From JAEUJM01 sp041908445 (lineage in GTDB: Bacteria > Actinomycetota > Acidimicrobiia > Acidimicrobiales > DATDAH01), in the NCBI GenBank assembly GCA_041908445.1, contig JAYRFK010000065.1:1-64000 (forward strand): a stretch of DNA of 64,000 bases, given 5' to 3'. The notes beneath the pieces are model-generated. The model had not been told where the DNA came from, did not search any database, and saw only the letters and a program-made list of their open reading frames with translations. The position numbers and the translations under genes were made by a program. Position 1 is the stretch's first letter. Each line of letters opens with the position of its first letter. Positions 49,178-57,430 of this stretch are shown here, in pieces.

Positions 49178-49277
49178 GCCCTCGTCCTAGCAGGAAGCGG
49201 GGCGGCCACCGGACGGATCGGGCCGGACGCCCGCTTGCCGTGACAGATCGGTCGCGCGCCCCCTAGCGTGGGTGCCG

Positions 49278-49766
49278 ATGGACGACGCCGCCACCCTGGA
49301 CGCCAGCGAGCTCACCGGGCTCACCGAGGTCGCCGGGCGCTGCCCGATCGACCACGCCGCCATCGCCGCCGAGCGCGAGCGGGTCCGCCAGGAGACGCCG
49401 CGCTCGAAGCCCGACATGGCCATGCGCCGCCTGCTGCGCATCGACCCGAACGCCCCCAAGGTCAGCCTGATGCAGGCCAACCGGGCCTTCGAGCGCTCGG
49501 TGACGATCTCGGCGCTGCGCTGCATCACGACCTACCTGCTGCTGCCGTTCGTGCTGCCGCTGATCGGCCTGTCCGGCGCGGTCGGCCCGCTCGTGAGCAT
49601 CCTCCTCAGCATCGTCTCGGTCACGTTCATCACGATCTCGGCGCGGCGCTTCTTCGGCTCCGACCACCCGTGGCGCTGGGTCCACGCCACCATCGGCGCG
49701 GTCATCCTCACCGTCCTCGCGGTGTCGGCCGTGTTCGACCTGGTCAACTTCGCCCACGCCGTCTGA
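49278..49766 (+). CDS. Small membrane protein, unknown function
   Basis: 162 residues. A soluble acidic N-terminal half with a CPIDH motif (ELTGLTEVAGRCPIDHAAIAAERERVR), then three membrane helices in the last 80 residues with a basic RRFFGSDHPWRW loop. Unknown family. A Cys-Pro-x-Asp-His could suggest haem or metal binding, but that is not established. TAGCGT (49264-49269) eight bases before the ATG. Followed by the triple palindrome array. Confidence 0.7.
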   Translation: MDDAATLDASELTGLTEVAGRCPIDHAAIAAERERVRQETPRSKPDMAMRRLLRIDPNAPKVSLMQANRAFERSVTISALRCITTYLLLPFVLPLIGLSGAVGPLVSILLSIVSVTFITISARRFFGSDHPWRWVHATIGAVILTVLAVSAVFDLVNFAHAV

Positions 49767-49802
49767 TCCGGCCGGCGGGCCGCCGGGCGCCCGCAAGCGT
49801 CC

Positions 49803-49854
49803 CGTTCTGGGTACACGGTTGCGGCGTGGGTGACGCTGGCGTGGTCCCAGAACG
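49803..49854. repeat. Palindromic 3'-end element, copy H (first of a tandem triplet)
   Basis: 52 bp, CGTTCTGGGTACACG...GTGGTCCCAGAACG. Starts 36 bases after the membrane protein stop. The 243 bp between genes 49766 and 50010 holds only this array. Confidence 0.85.
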
Positions 49855-49864
49855 AGGGTCGTTT

Positions 49865-49916
49865 CGTTCTGGGTACACGGTTGCGGCGTGGGTGACGCCG
49901 GCGTGGTCCCAGAACG
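49865..49916. repeat. Palindromic 3'-end element, copy I (second of a tandem triplet)
   Basis: 52 bp, identical to copy H except TGACGCC for TGACGCT. Ten-base spacer AGGGTCGTTT before it. Confidence 0.85.
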
Positions 49917-49926
49917 AGGGCCGTTT

Positions 49927-49978
49927 CGTTCTGGGTACACGGTTGCGGCGTGGGTGACGCTGGCGTGGTCCCAGAACG
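49927..49978. repeat. Palindromic 3'-end element, copy J (third of a tandem triplet)
   Basis: 52 bp, identical to copy H. Ten-base spacer AGGGCCGTTT before it, so all three start exactly 62 bases apart. The LLM gene ends 32 bases further on, convergently. Confidence 0.85.
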
Positions 49979-50009
49979 AGGGCCGTCGGTGGGGCGCCGG
50001 CGGGCCGGG

Positions 50010-50918
50010 CTACTGGCGGGCGATGACCTCGGCGCCGTAGCGCTCGAGCGCCTCGACCGCGGCGTCGGGTGAGTCGTCGGGGACGCCGGTCGAGCACCAG
50101 GTGACGCCGGCGGCGGCGAGGTCGGCGACCGCCGAGAGGGTGGCGTCGGCGGAGAAGTCGGGGCTGCCGGCGCCGGGCAGGCCGGTGGTGAACGACACGT
50201 CGATCGACGCGGGGTCGCGGTCGGCGGCCTCGGCCTCCTGCCAGAGGTGCTCGAGCATGGGGCCCAGGTCGTCGAGGCCCTCGAGCACCGGGGTGCGGGC
50301 GGTCCGCGCCAGCATCGCCGGCGCCGGGAACGGGTTCCAGCCGTCGGCCGAGCGGGCCACCCGCCGCCGGGTGAGGGCGCTGTTGCCGCCGATCCAGATG
50401 GGCACGTGCGCGGGCTTGGGGTTGGCGCTCACCCCGCCGGCGGTGAAGCCGGCGCCCTCGTAGCGGAAGTCGTCGGTGGTCCAGACGCCCTGCAGCACCT
50501 CGAGGGCCTCGTCGAAGAGCTCGTTGCGACGCTCGAAGTCGACGCCGAGGGCGCGGTACTCGCTGCGCAGGTAGCCCGTCGCCACCGAGAGGGTGAACCG
50601 TCCCCCACTCAGCGCGTCGATGGTCGCGGCGGCCTTGGCCACCACGAACGGGTTCCGGTACGGCAGCACGACGATGTTCGGGATCAGGCGCAGGGTGGTC
50701 GTGACCCCGGCCACGAACGACAGCGCCGCGAAGGGGTCGAGGGCGTCGTGGCCCCCGCCCTGCAGCCACTTCTGCGACGGCGCCGGGTGGTCGGTGAAGG
50801 CCAGGCCGCTGAACCCCGCGGCCTCGGCGGCCCGGGCGAAGCGCACGAGGGTCTCGCCGCGGACGAAGTCGGGGTTGAAGGGGTGGCGGACCAGGGGATA
50901 GGTGAGCCAGTGCTTCAT
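50010..50918 (-). CDS. LLM-class F420-dependent oxidoreductase (TIGR03619-like)
   Basis: 302 residues. Luciferase-like barrel: GFSGLAFTDHPAPSQKWLQGGGHDALDPFAALSFVAG, LRLIPNIVVLPYRNPFVVAKAAATIDALSGGRFTLSVATGYLRSEYRALG, PIWIGGNS. It matches the F420 subfamily annotated TIGR03619 in my recollection. Third LLM enzyme in the window. The ATG overlaps the stop of the dehydrogenase gene, so the DUF1295-ADH-LLM set is one operon. Possible role: reducing or oxidising a lipid or steroid intermediate made by its partners. Confidence 0.86.
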   Translation of the reverse strand: MKHWLTYPLVRHPFNPDFVRGETLVRFARAAEAAGFSGLAFTDHPAPSQKWLQGGGHDALDPFAALSFVAGVTTTLRLIPNIVVLPYRNPFVVAKAAATIDALSGGRFTLSVATGYLRSEYRALGVDFERRNELFDEALEVLQGVWTTDDFRYEGAGFTAGGVSANPKPAHVPIWIGGNSALTRRRVARSADGWNPFPAPAMLARTARTPVLEGLDDLGPMLEHLWQEAEAADRDPASIDVSFTTGLPGAGSPDFSADATLSAVADLAAAGVTWCSTGVPDDSPDAAVEALERYGAEVIARQ

Positions 50919-51847
50919 GGTTCGAGTACCACCTTGATCGCGCCGGCGGCGCGGTCGCCGGCGATGCGGAACGCCTCGGGGGCGTCGTCGAGGCCGAAGC
51001 GGTGGGTCACGAGCGCCGCCGCCAGCTCGGGGCGGCGGGCGAGGAGGCCGGCGGCGACCTCGACCTCGCGGCTGCCGCCGTGGTGCCCGTAGGCCAGGCA
51101 GCCGACCACGTCGAGCTCCTTCAGTGACAGGGGCATCGCGGCGACCGTGAGCTCGTCCCAGTAGGTGCCGAGGATGGCCACCGTGCCGCGGGTGCGGGCC
51201 AGGCGGGTGGCCTCGGCGAAGGCCGACGCCGTGCCCGCGGCCTCGATGACGACGTCGTAGCGGCCCTCGGCGGGGACGCCGCCGACCGCCTCGACCGCGG
51301 CGGCCTGGTGGGGGTGGCGGGTCACCGAGCCCACCTCGCAGCCGGCGTCGACCGCCGCCGAGACCGCGGCGATGCCGAGGGTGCCGCCGCCGATCACCGC
51401 CACCCGCATGCCGGGCTCGACCCGGGCCCGGGACAGCGCGTGCACCGCGCAGGCCACGGGCTCGACGAGCCCGGCGTCGCCCACCGCCAGGCCGTCGGGC
51501 AGGGGCACGAGGCACTCGGGCCCGACCAGCACCTCGTCGGCCATGCCGCCGTCCGCGCTGATCCCGATGGTGACCGCGGTCGGGCACAGGTGGGTGTCGC
51601 CGGCGCGGCAGCGTTCGCAGGTCCCGCAGCGGCGCACCGGCTCCACCGCGACGGCGGTGCCGTCGTCGAGCCAGCCAGCGATCTCGTGGCCGAGCGTCAC
51701 CGGCAGCGGGCCCCAGCCGAGCAGGTGCAGGTCGGAGCCGCAGATCCCCGCGGCGCCGACGCGGACCCGGACGTCGCCCTTGCCGGGCTCGGGCCGGTCG
51801 ACCTCGGCGACGACCAGGCCGTCCTCGGTGTTGCGGACGGCCCGCAT
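50915..51847 (-). CDS. Zinc-dependent alcohol dehydrogenase (threonine/sorbitol-dehydrogenase-like)
   Basis: 310 residues. Zinc ligands Cys36 (GICGSDLH) and His54-Glu55, structural cysteines RRCGTCERCRAGDTHLC, EPVACAVHAL after the proton relay, and VIGGGTLGIAAVSAAVDAG for NAD. Shorter than typical ADH by about 30 residues, mainly in the C-terminal part. The start overlaps the DUF1295 stop in a TGATG junction, and its own stop overlaps the LLM start. Confidence 0.87.
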   Translation of the reverse strand: MRAVRNTEDGLVVAEVDRPEPGKGDVRVRVGAAGICGSDLHLLGWGPLPVTLGHEIAGWLDDGTAVAVEPVRRCGTCERCRAGDTHLCPTAVTIGISADGGMADEVLVGPECLVPLPDGLAVGDAGLVEPVACAVHALSRARVEPGMRVAVIGGGTLGIAAVSAAVDAGCEVGSVTRHPHQAAAVEAVGGVPAEGRYDVVIEAAGTASAFAEATRLARTRGTVAILGTYWDELTVAAMPLSLKELDVVGCLAYGHHGGSREVEVAAGLLARRPELAAALVTHRFGLDDAPEAFRIAGDRAAGAIKVVLEP

Positions 51848-52650
51848 CAGGCGCCGCCCTCCGCCGCCGGTGCCTTGGGTGGCCCCGGGAAGAAGGCGTT
51901 CGTGCGGCGCACGTACTCCTCGTAGCCCGGCCGGCGCTTGCCGATCATCCGCTCCAGCATGGGCACCCCCGAGACCTTCATCAGGAACAGTGACATCACG
52001 ATCGGGCCGACCACCGCGGCCAGGCCGACGACGGTGGGCACCGTCACGAGCCAGAGGCCCCACCACACGCAGAAGTCCCCGAAGTAGTTGGGGTGGCGGG
52101 TGTAGCGCCACAGGCCCCGGTCCATGACCCGGCCGGCGTTGGCGGGGTCGGCCTTGAAGCGGGCGAGCTGGTAGTCGCCGGTGGCCTCGAAGAAGAGGCC
52201 GACCGCCCAGAGGGCCACGCCGAGGACCCCGAACACGCCGATGCCCGACGGCTCGTCGGCCACCGCCCCCACCTGCACGGGCAGGCTCACCACCCCCATG
52301 ATCACGCCCTGCAGGGCGAAGACGGTGACGAGGCTCCGCAGAGCGAACGACGGCCCCATCTTCCGGCGCATGGCCTGGTAGCGGTAGTCCTCGCCGTGGC
52401 CGGCGTTGCGCCAGAGCAGGTAGCCGGCGAGGCGCAGCCCCCACAGCGTGACCATGACCGCCAGCAGCAGCCGCCGGGCGGGCACGCCGTCGCCGACGAG
52501 GTACGAGACCCAGGCCACCAGCACGAACCCGAGCCCCCAGACGATGTCGACGATGCTCACGTTCTTCAACGGCAGCGACACGAGCCACGTGCCCGTCATC
52601 AGCAGCGCGATGGCGCCGGCGCAGGCGGCGAAGACCTGGACGTAGTCCAC
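51847..52650 (-). CDS. DUF1295 membrane protein (steroid 5-alpha-reductase-like fold)
   Basis: 267 residues with about seven membrane helices. The C-terminal signature LWRYTRHPNYFGDFCVWWGLW...RRPGYEEYVRRTNAFFP is that of the DUF1295/ICMT/steroid reductase superfamily, in which NADPH-dependent reduction of a steroid or polyprenyl double bond, or SAM methylation, takes place at the membrane. The GTG start at 52650 has TACGGT (52657-52662) six bases upstream. First gene of an operon with ADH and LLM genes, divergent from a ChoD-like oxidase, which together suggest a sterol or lipid context. Confidence 0.86.
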   Translation of the reverse strand: MDYVQVFAACAGAIALLMTGTWLVSLPLKNVSIVDIVWGLGFVLVAWVSYLVGDGVPARRLLLAVMVTLWGLRLAGYLLWRNAGHGEDYRYQAMRRKMGPSFALRSLVTVFALQGVIMGVVSLPVQVGAVADEPSGIGVFGVLGVALWAVGLFFEATGDYQLARFKADPANAGRVMDRGLWRYTRHPNYFGDFCVWWGLWLVTVPTVVGLAAVVGPIVMSLFLMKVSGVPMLERMIGKRRPGYEEYVRRTNAFFPGPPKAPAAEGGA

Positions 52651-52793
52651 CGCTGCACCGTAGGTCGGCGGGCGGCGCCCCGCCGGGCTGGGCCGGGCGG
52701 GTGGGCGGTAACGTCGTCCGGTCCCGGCGGGCAGCCGTCGCGGCACGAGGGCGCGGCCCGCACCGACGGGCGCGAGCGTTGGAGGCGCACGGC

Positions 52794-54479
52794 ATGGATC
52801 CCCTGGCGAGCCACACCCACTACGACGTGCTGGTCATCGGCAGCGGCTTCGGTGGCAGCGTCACCGCGCTGCGCCTCACCGAGAAGGGGTACAAGGTCGG
52901 CGTGCTCGAGTGCGGGCGACGCCTGGGCAAGGGCGACTTCCCCAAGACCAACTGGAACCTGCGCAAGTTCCTCTGGATGCCGAAGCTCGGCTTCCGGGGC
53001 CTCCAGCGCATCTCGATGCTGCGCGACGTGATGGTGCTGTCCGGCGCCGGCGTGGGCGGCGGGTCCCTCGTCTACGCCAACACGCTCTACGAGCCGCTGC
53101 CGCCGTTCTACGCCGACCGCCAGTGGGGCCACATCACCGACTGGAAGGACGAGCTGGCCCCCCACTACGACCAGGCCAAGCGCATGCTCGGCGTGAACGA
53201 GGTGCCGTTCGACACCCCCGCCGACGAGGTCATGCACGAGCTGGCCGAGCGCTTCGACGTGGCCGACACCTACCACCGCACACCGGTCGGCGTGTTCTTC
53301 GGGGAGCCGGGCGAGACCGTCCCCGACCCCTACTTCGGCGGCGAGGGCCCCGAGCGGGTGGGCTGCAACCACTGCGGCGGCTGCATGGTGGGCTGCCGCT
53401 TCGGCGCCAAGAACAGCCTCGACCGCAACTACCTCTACCTGGCCGAGAAGAACGGCGCCGAGGTCCACCCGGACCGCCTCGCCGTCGACGTCAGCCCGAA
53501 GCCGGGCGGCGGCTACCGCGTCCGCACCGTCCGGCCGGGCGCGTGGGTGCGCAAGCGCCAGAAGACCTTCACCGCCGACCAGGTCGTGTTCTCCGCCGGC
53601 GTGCTCGGCACCCTGAAGCTGCTCCTCAAGCTCAAGGAGGAGCAGCGCCTCCCGAACCTGTCCGACCGCCTCGGCCACGTCGTGCGCACGAACTCCGAGG
53701 CCATCCTCGTGGCGGTCGCCAACGACACCGAGGTCGACTACTCCCAGGGTGTGGCCATCACCTCGTCGATCCACGTCGACGACCAGACCCACATCGAGCC
53801 CGTCCGCTACCCGCCGGGCAGCAACGCCATGGGCACGCTCACGACGATCCTCGTGGACGGCGGCGGCCGCGTGCCCCGCCAGGTGCGCTTCGCCTACCAG
53901 GTGCTGCGCCACCCGGCCGCGTTCCTGCGCTCGATGTCGGTTCGGCGCTGGTCGCAGCGGGGCGTGATCCTGCTCGTGATGCAGACCCTCGACAACAGCC
54001 TCCGGGTGTTCCGCAAGGGCAACGTGCTCTGGACCGCCCAGGGCCACGGGGAGCCCAACCCCACCTACATCCCGGTGGCCAACGAGGCCGCCCGGGTCAC
54101 CGCGGAGATCGTCGGCGGTGAGCCCCGCGGCGCGTGGAACGAGGCGCTGCTCGACGTGCCCACCACCGCCCACATCCTCGGCGGCGCCTGCATCGGGGAC
54201 TCGCCCGAGACCGGCGTGATCGACCCCTACCACCGCATCTACGGGCACCCCGGCCTGCACGTGGCCGACGCGTCGGCGATCAGCGCCAACCTCGGCGTGA
54301 ACCCGTCGCTCACCATCACCGCCATGACCGAGCGGGCCATGGCCCGCTGGCCCAACAAGGGCGAGGCCGACCCCCGCCCGCCGCTCGGCGAGGCCTACGA
54401 GGCGGTGGCCCCGGTGGCACCGGCTCGCCCCGCGGTCCCGGCCGGTGCGCCGGCGGCGCTCGCCATCACCCGCCGCTGA
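52794..54479 (+). CDS. GMC-family oxidoreductase, ChoD-like (putative cholesterol/3-beta-hydroxysteroid oxidase)
   Basis: 561 residues. FAD-binding GSGFGGSVTALRL (16-28), GVGGGSLVYANTLYEP, a cysteine cluster Cys191-x2-Cys194-x2-Cys197-x3-Cys201 in CNHCGGCMVGCRFGAKN, and the C-terminal GMC segment HILGGACIGDSPETGVID...HVADASAISANLGVNPSLTITAMTER. This order is that of mycobacterial ChoD. The catalytic His/Asn pair lies in that C-terminal block. GGAGG ribosome site before the ATG. Steroid oxidation is a family inference; ChoD activity on cholesterol is debated. Confidence 0.87.
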   Translation: MDPLASHTHYDVLVIGSGFGGSVTALRLTEKGYKVGVLECGRRLGKGDFPKTNWNLRKFLWMPKLGFRGLQRISMLRDVMVLSGAGVGGGSLVYANTLYEPLPPFYADRQWGHITDWKDELAPHYDQAKRMLGVNEVPFDTPADEVMHELAERFDVADTYHRTPVGVFFGEPGETVPDPYFGGEGPERVGCNHCGGCMVGCRFGAKNSLDRNYLYLAEKNGAEVHPDRLAVDVSPKPGGGYRVRTVRPGAWVRKRQKTFTADQVVFSAGVLGTLKLLLKLKEEQRLPNLSDRLGHVVRTNSEAILVAVANDTEVDYSQGVAITSSIHVDDQTHIEPVRYPPGSNAMGTLTTILVDGGGRVPRQVRFAYQVLRHPAAFLRSMSVRRWSQRGVILLVMQTLDNSLRVFRKGNVLWTAQGHGEPNPTYIPVANEAARVTAEIVGGEPRGAWNEALLDVPTTAHILGGACIGDSPETGVIDPYHRIYGHPGLHVADASAISANLGVNPSLTITAMTERAMARWPNKGEADPRPPLGEAYEAVAPVAPARPAVPAGAPAALAITRR

Positions 54480-54482
54480 CCG

Positions 54483-55175
54483 TCACCGGCCGCTGACCTG
54501 CGGGGTCGCCGTCGCGCCGGCCACGAACCGGTGGCGGCCGTGGATGCCCCAGGCGAGGAGTGCGCCGCCGGCGAGGGCGACGGTGACCCCGCCGAGGGTC
54601 AGCAGGACGCCACGGCCGGCCTCCGAGGGCGCGCCGGGGCTGACCACGAACGTGCGGGCGTCGGCCCGGCCCCGGTCCTGGCGACCCGGGTCCCGCCAGC
54701 CGCAGGTCACGGTGGTCTCGCCCGTGGGCGCCGAGAACCCGCCCACCGACCGCAGGCCGCCGATGTCGGACGCGACGCCCTGGAGGCGCCCGAGGACGGT
54801 GGCGGCGGTGCCGTCGGCGCGCTCGACCTCGCAGGTCGTGGACTGGACCTCGCGCTCGAGGTGGACCTCGTTGCCGCCTCCGGGGGTGTCGAGGTAGATC
54901 GTGAACTCGTGGCCGGTGCCCTCGCCGGCGACGAAGGTGACCGGCTCCGTGGGGCCGACGCCCTCCAGGACGCCCCGGGCCACGGCGTCGTCCAGGGCCC
55001 GCGAGCGGTGGTCGACCGACGCCAGGATGCCGAGGACGGCCAGGGCGACGCCGGCCGACAGACCGACGGTACCGACCACGATCCGCACCCAGCCGCGGAC
55101 GTGGCGGGTGACGGGCGCCCCGCCGTGGTCGCGGGCGACGCCGGCGGGTCGGACGTCGGGATCGGACCAGGTCAC
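54483..55175 (-). CDS. Two-helix membrane protein with an extracytoplasmic domain, unknown
   Basis: About 230 residues. One helix near the N terminus (VVGTVGLSAGVALAVLGILA), an extracytoplasmic beta-rich domain of about 120 residues with two cysteines likely to form a disulphide (TTCEVE, VTCGWR), and a second helix near the C terminus (VTVALAGGALLAWGI). No family recognised. The start is uncertain: GTG 55175, or TTG 55193 overlapping the upstream stop. Tightly behind the unknown 533-residue gene, so probably co-transcribed. Confidence 0.62.
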   Translation of the reverse strand: MTWSDPDVRPAGVARDHGGAPVTRHVRGWVRIVVGTVGLSAGVALAVLGILASVDHRSRALDDAVARGVLEGVGPTEPVTFVAGEGTGHEFTIYLDTPGGGNEVHLEREVQSTTCEVERADGTAATVLGRLQGVASDIGGLRSVGGFSAPTGETTVTCGWRDPGRQDRGRADARTFVVSPGAPSEAGRGVLLTLGGVTVALAGGALLAWGIHGRHRFVAGATATPQVSGR

Positions 55176-55189
55176 CCCGAGCCCGCCCG

Positions 55190-56791
55190 TCAACCCACCA
55201 CGGGCCAGCAGTACCGGTACGGCGGTGGCGGCTCCCACTCGCCGACGGTGCTGACCTTCTCCGCGAGGTCCAGCAGCCGGGCGCCGGCGCGCAGCACCGG
55301 GTTGTCGGGGAGCTCGTCGGGGACCACCGGGGCGCGCACGTTCGTGGCCCGCTCGAGGTGGGCGAGCAGGACCTCGTGCTGGTAGCGCTGCCAGCGCTCA
55401 CGTCCGGCGACGTACTCGGGCCGATCCCGGTAGCTGACCACGACCCGGCGGGCGCCGTGGAGGCGCTGCCGGGGCTTGCCGTCGGCGCACGGCTGAGCGG
55501 ACCCGACGTTCGTCGTGCCCATGTTGATGCGGCCGATCAGCGAGTAGGGCCGGTCGATCGTGACCTGTGCCGAGGTGCAGTCGAACGATCGGACCCCGAC
55601 GATCTCCAGGTAGGCGCGCAGCAGCTCCTGAGGGGTCGACGGCAGGTAGGGGAACGGGGACGGGGTCGGCGGGGGGTGCTGCACCCGCACGTGGACGGCC
55701 TCGGCGATGGCCTTCCAGTTCAGGACCTCGGTGTGGGTGCCGGCGAGCACGTCGGCGCCGAGGGCCAGGGGTGCCTCGGCCTGCAGCTGCGCGGTCAGGC
55801 CCGACGCGTCGGGGCCGGGGTGGAACACGAGGGCCCCTTCGACGATCGGGACGATCGGGTACGAGTCACCGGCCTCGCCGGAGCTGCCGCCCCCGTCGAT
55901 CGCGAACCAGCGGTCTTTGGGCTGGGCGAAGGTGCACAGCCGCGCGATGCCGAGGGTCTGCTCCGGCAGCAGGCCGGCGCGGCGGAGGTAGAGGTGGCCG
56001 AGGTCCTCGTCGAGGACCGAGGGCTCGCCCTTGCGCCGGGCGACCCACTGCACGCCACCCGGGAACCAGGCGGCGGTGACCGCGACGTCGGCGGGCGCGT
56101 CGGGCAACGCGCTGTGGACCACGTCCCACTCGACCACCCGGTTGACCTCGGAACCGGCGGTGACCGCCGGGCTGATGCGGTCGGGGACCCGGTAGAGCCC
56201 GTAGACGAGGTCGGGGCGGGCGCCGAGCCCACTCGCGCGCAGGAAGGCGAGGACCTCGTCGACCTGGCTGCCGCCGCGCGTCGCCACCCGGCTGATGTGG
56301 ACGGGCCACCGCTCAGGGGCGAGGTACGGCGCCCGGGCGGCGTCACGCGCGGCCCGCTCGTGCGCGCCGATCTGTGCGGCCAGCTCGCGGTCGCGTTCGT
56401 GCTTCGGTGGCCCGGTGTACGAGTCCTTGAGCTCCTTGCCGAACTGTTGTGCGGTCGACTTGAGCATCCCGGTCAAGGTCGTGTTCGCGAGCGCCGCCAT
56501 CTGGGCCTCGGCGCTGGGCCCGTAGAGGTGGTCGCCGGCGGGCCCGTCGAGCACCCGGTGCGCCTCCGATGCCGCGATCGCCTGTTGCTGCGCCTCCTGC
56601 GCCTGCTGCTGGGCGACCGCCACCTGGGCGAGCTGCGCGTCGTAGGCCGCCTGCTGCTCGGGGGTCATGGCCGCCCGGGCCGCCGCGAGCTCCTCCTCCG
56701 ACGGCGGTTGGCCGAAGGCGCTCAGGCCCTGCTTGATGGCGTCGGGGCTCATGGCCTCCTTCGCCTGGCGCAGCGTGTCACGAAGACCCAT
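55190..56791 (-). CDS. Large unknown protein with Gln/Ala-rich coiled coil
   Basis: 533 residues. N-terminal helix (MGLRDTLRQAKEAM), a coiled-coil of Gln/Ala/Glu (about 40-75, QQAQEAQQQAIAA), then a mixed alpha/beta region with many Val/Arg and Trp strands (AWFPGGVQWVARR, DRWFAIDGGGSSG). No catalytic motif is visible. The ATG at 56791 is preferred because CACTGT (56798-56803) lies six bases upstream, the leaderless arrangement. The next gene is a two-helix membrane protein. Function unknown; I see no signal peptide. Confidence 0.62.
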   Translation of the reverse strand: MGLRDTLRQAKEAMSPDAIKQGLSAFGQPPSEEELAAARAAMTPEQQAAYDAQLAQVAVAQQQAQEAQQQAIAASEAHRVLDGPAGDHLYGPSAEAQMAALANTTLTGMLKSTAQQFGKELKDSYTGPPKHERDRELAAQIGAHERAARDAARAPYLAPERWPVHISRVATRGGSQVDEVLAFLRASGLGARPDLVYGLYRVPDRISPAVTAGSEVNRVVEWDVVHSALPDAPADVAVTAAWFPGGVQWVARRKGEPSVLDEDLGHLYLRRAGLLPEQTLGIARLCTFAQPKDRWFAIDGGGSSGEAGDSYPIVPIVEGALVFHPGPDASGLTAQLQAEAPLALGADVLAGTHTEVLNWKAIAEAVHVRVQHPPPTPSPFPYLPSTPQELLRAYLEIVGVRSFDCTSAQVTIDRPYSLIGRINMGTTNVGSAQPCADGKPRQRLHGARRVVVSYRDRPEYVAGRERWQRYQHEVLLAHLERATNVRAPVVPDELPDNPVLRAGARLLDLAEKVSTVGEWEPPPPYRYCWPVVG

Positions 56792-56851
56792 GCCGTGACA
56801 GTGAAGCATCGGGCGGGCGCCCCTGCTCGGGGGACCGACCGGCGGTGTCCG

Positions 56852-57430
56852 TCAGGCCGGGATGATCAGCGCCGCGAGCTCGTCGGCGCGCCGGTCGAAC
56901 GAGGCCTCCCGGTCGGCGGGCGGGACGAGGATCCCCTCGAGGAGCCAGGCGATCACCTGGCCCCGCAACACGCGCGCCGGTCCGGCCCGGTCGCCGGTGA
57001 GCTCCGGGACGAGCTCGGCCAGCCACCCTTCGAAGGCCGTGTCCATGGCCGCGAACAGCAGGGCGACCGTGTCGAGGGCGGCGGGCTCGCCCCGCATCGC
57101 CTCACCGAGCATGAGCCGCACCAGGGACTCCTCGTCCAACGTGGCCCGCCACAGCCAGCGCAGGATCCCGGCGAGGCGCTCGCGCGGGGCCAGCGTGGGA
57201 TCGGCCGGCGGCAGGTCGGTGGCCAGGCGGTCGAGGTAGCGGCGGTCCTCGATGACGGCGTGCACCAGCGCGTCCTTGGACGCGAAGTAGTGGTACAGGG
57301 TCGCGACGTTCAGCCCGCAGGCGTCCGCCAGGTGGCGCATCGACGTGTCCGGTGCGCCGCGGGCGCTCATGAGGTCGAGCGCGGTGGCCAGGATGTGGCC
57401 CCGCTGGTCGGCGACCGGGACGGCGTTCAC
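56852..57430 (-). CDS. TetR-family transcriptional regulator
   Basis: 192 residues. N-terminal HTH: HILATALDLMSARGAPDTSMRHLADACGLNVATLYHYFASKDALVHAV. C-terminal helices form an inducer pocket. Its GTG overlaps the stop of the P450 gene by four bases, so it is the second gene of that operon and likely a self-regulating repressor. A dyad of TetR type sits in the P450 promoter. Confidence 0.9.
   Translation of the reverse strand: MNAVPVADQRGHILATALDLMSARGAPDTSMRHLADACGLNVATLYHYFASKDALVHAVIEDRRYLDRLATDLPPADPTLAPRERLAGILRWLWRATLDEESLVRLMLGEAMRGEPAALDTVALLFAAMDTAFEGWLAELVPELTGDRAGPARVLRGQVIAWLLEGILVPPADREASFDRRADELAALIIPA

Noticed and set aside
49803..49978. CRISPR-like array (three equal repeats with spacers)
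   Set aside because: Spacers are ten bases and nearly identical, the repeats are self-palindromic over their whole length, only three units exist, and no cas gene is present; the same unit occurs singly elsewhere.
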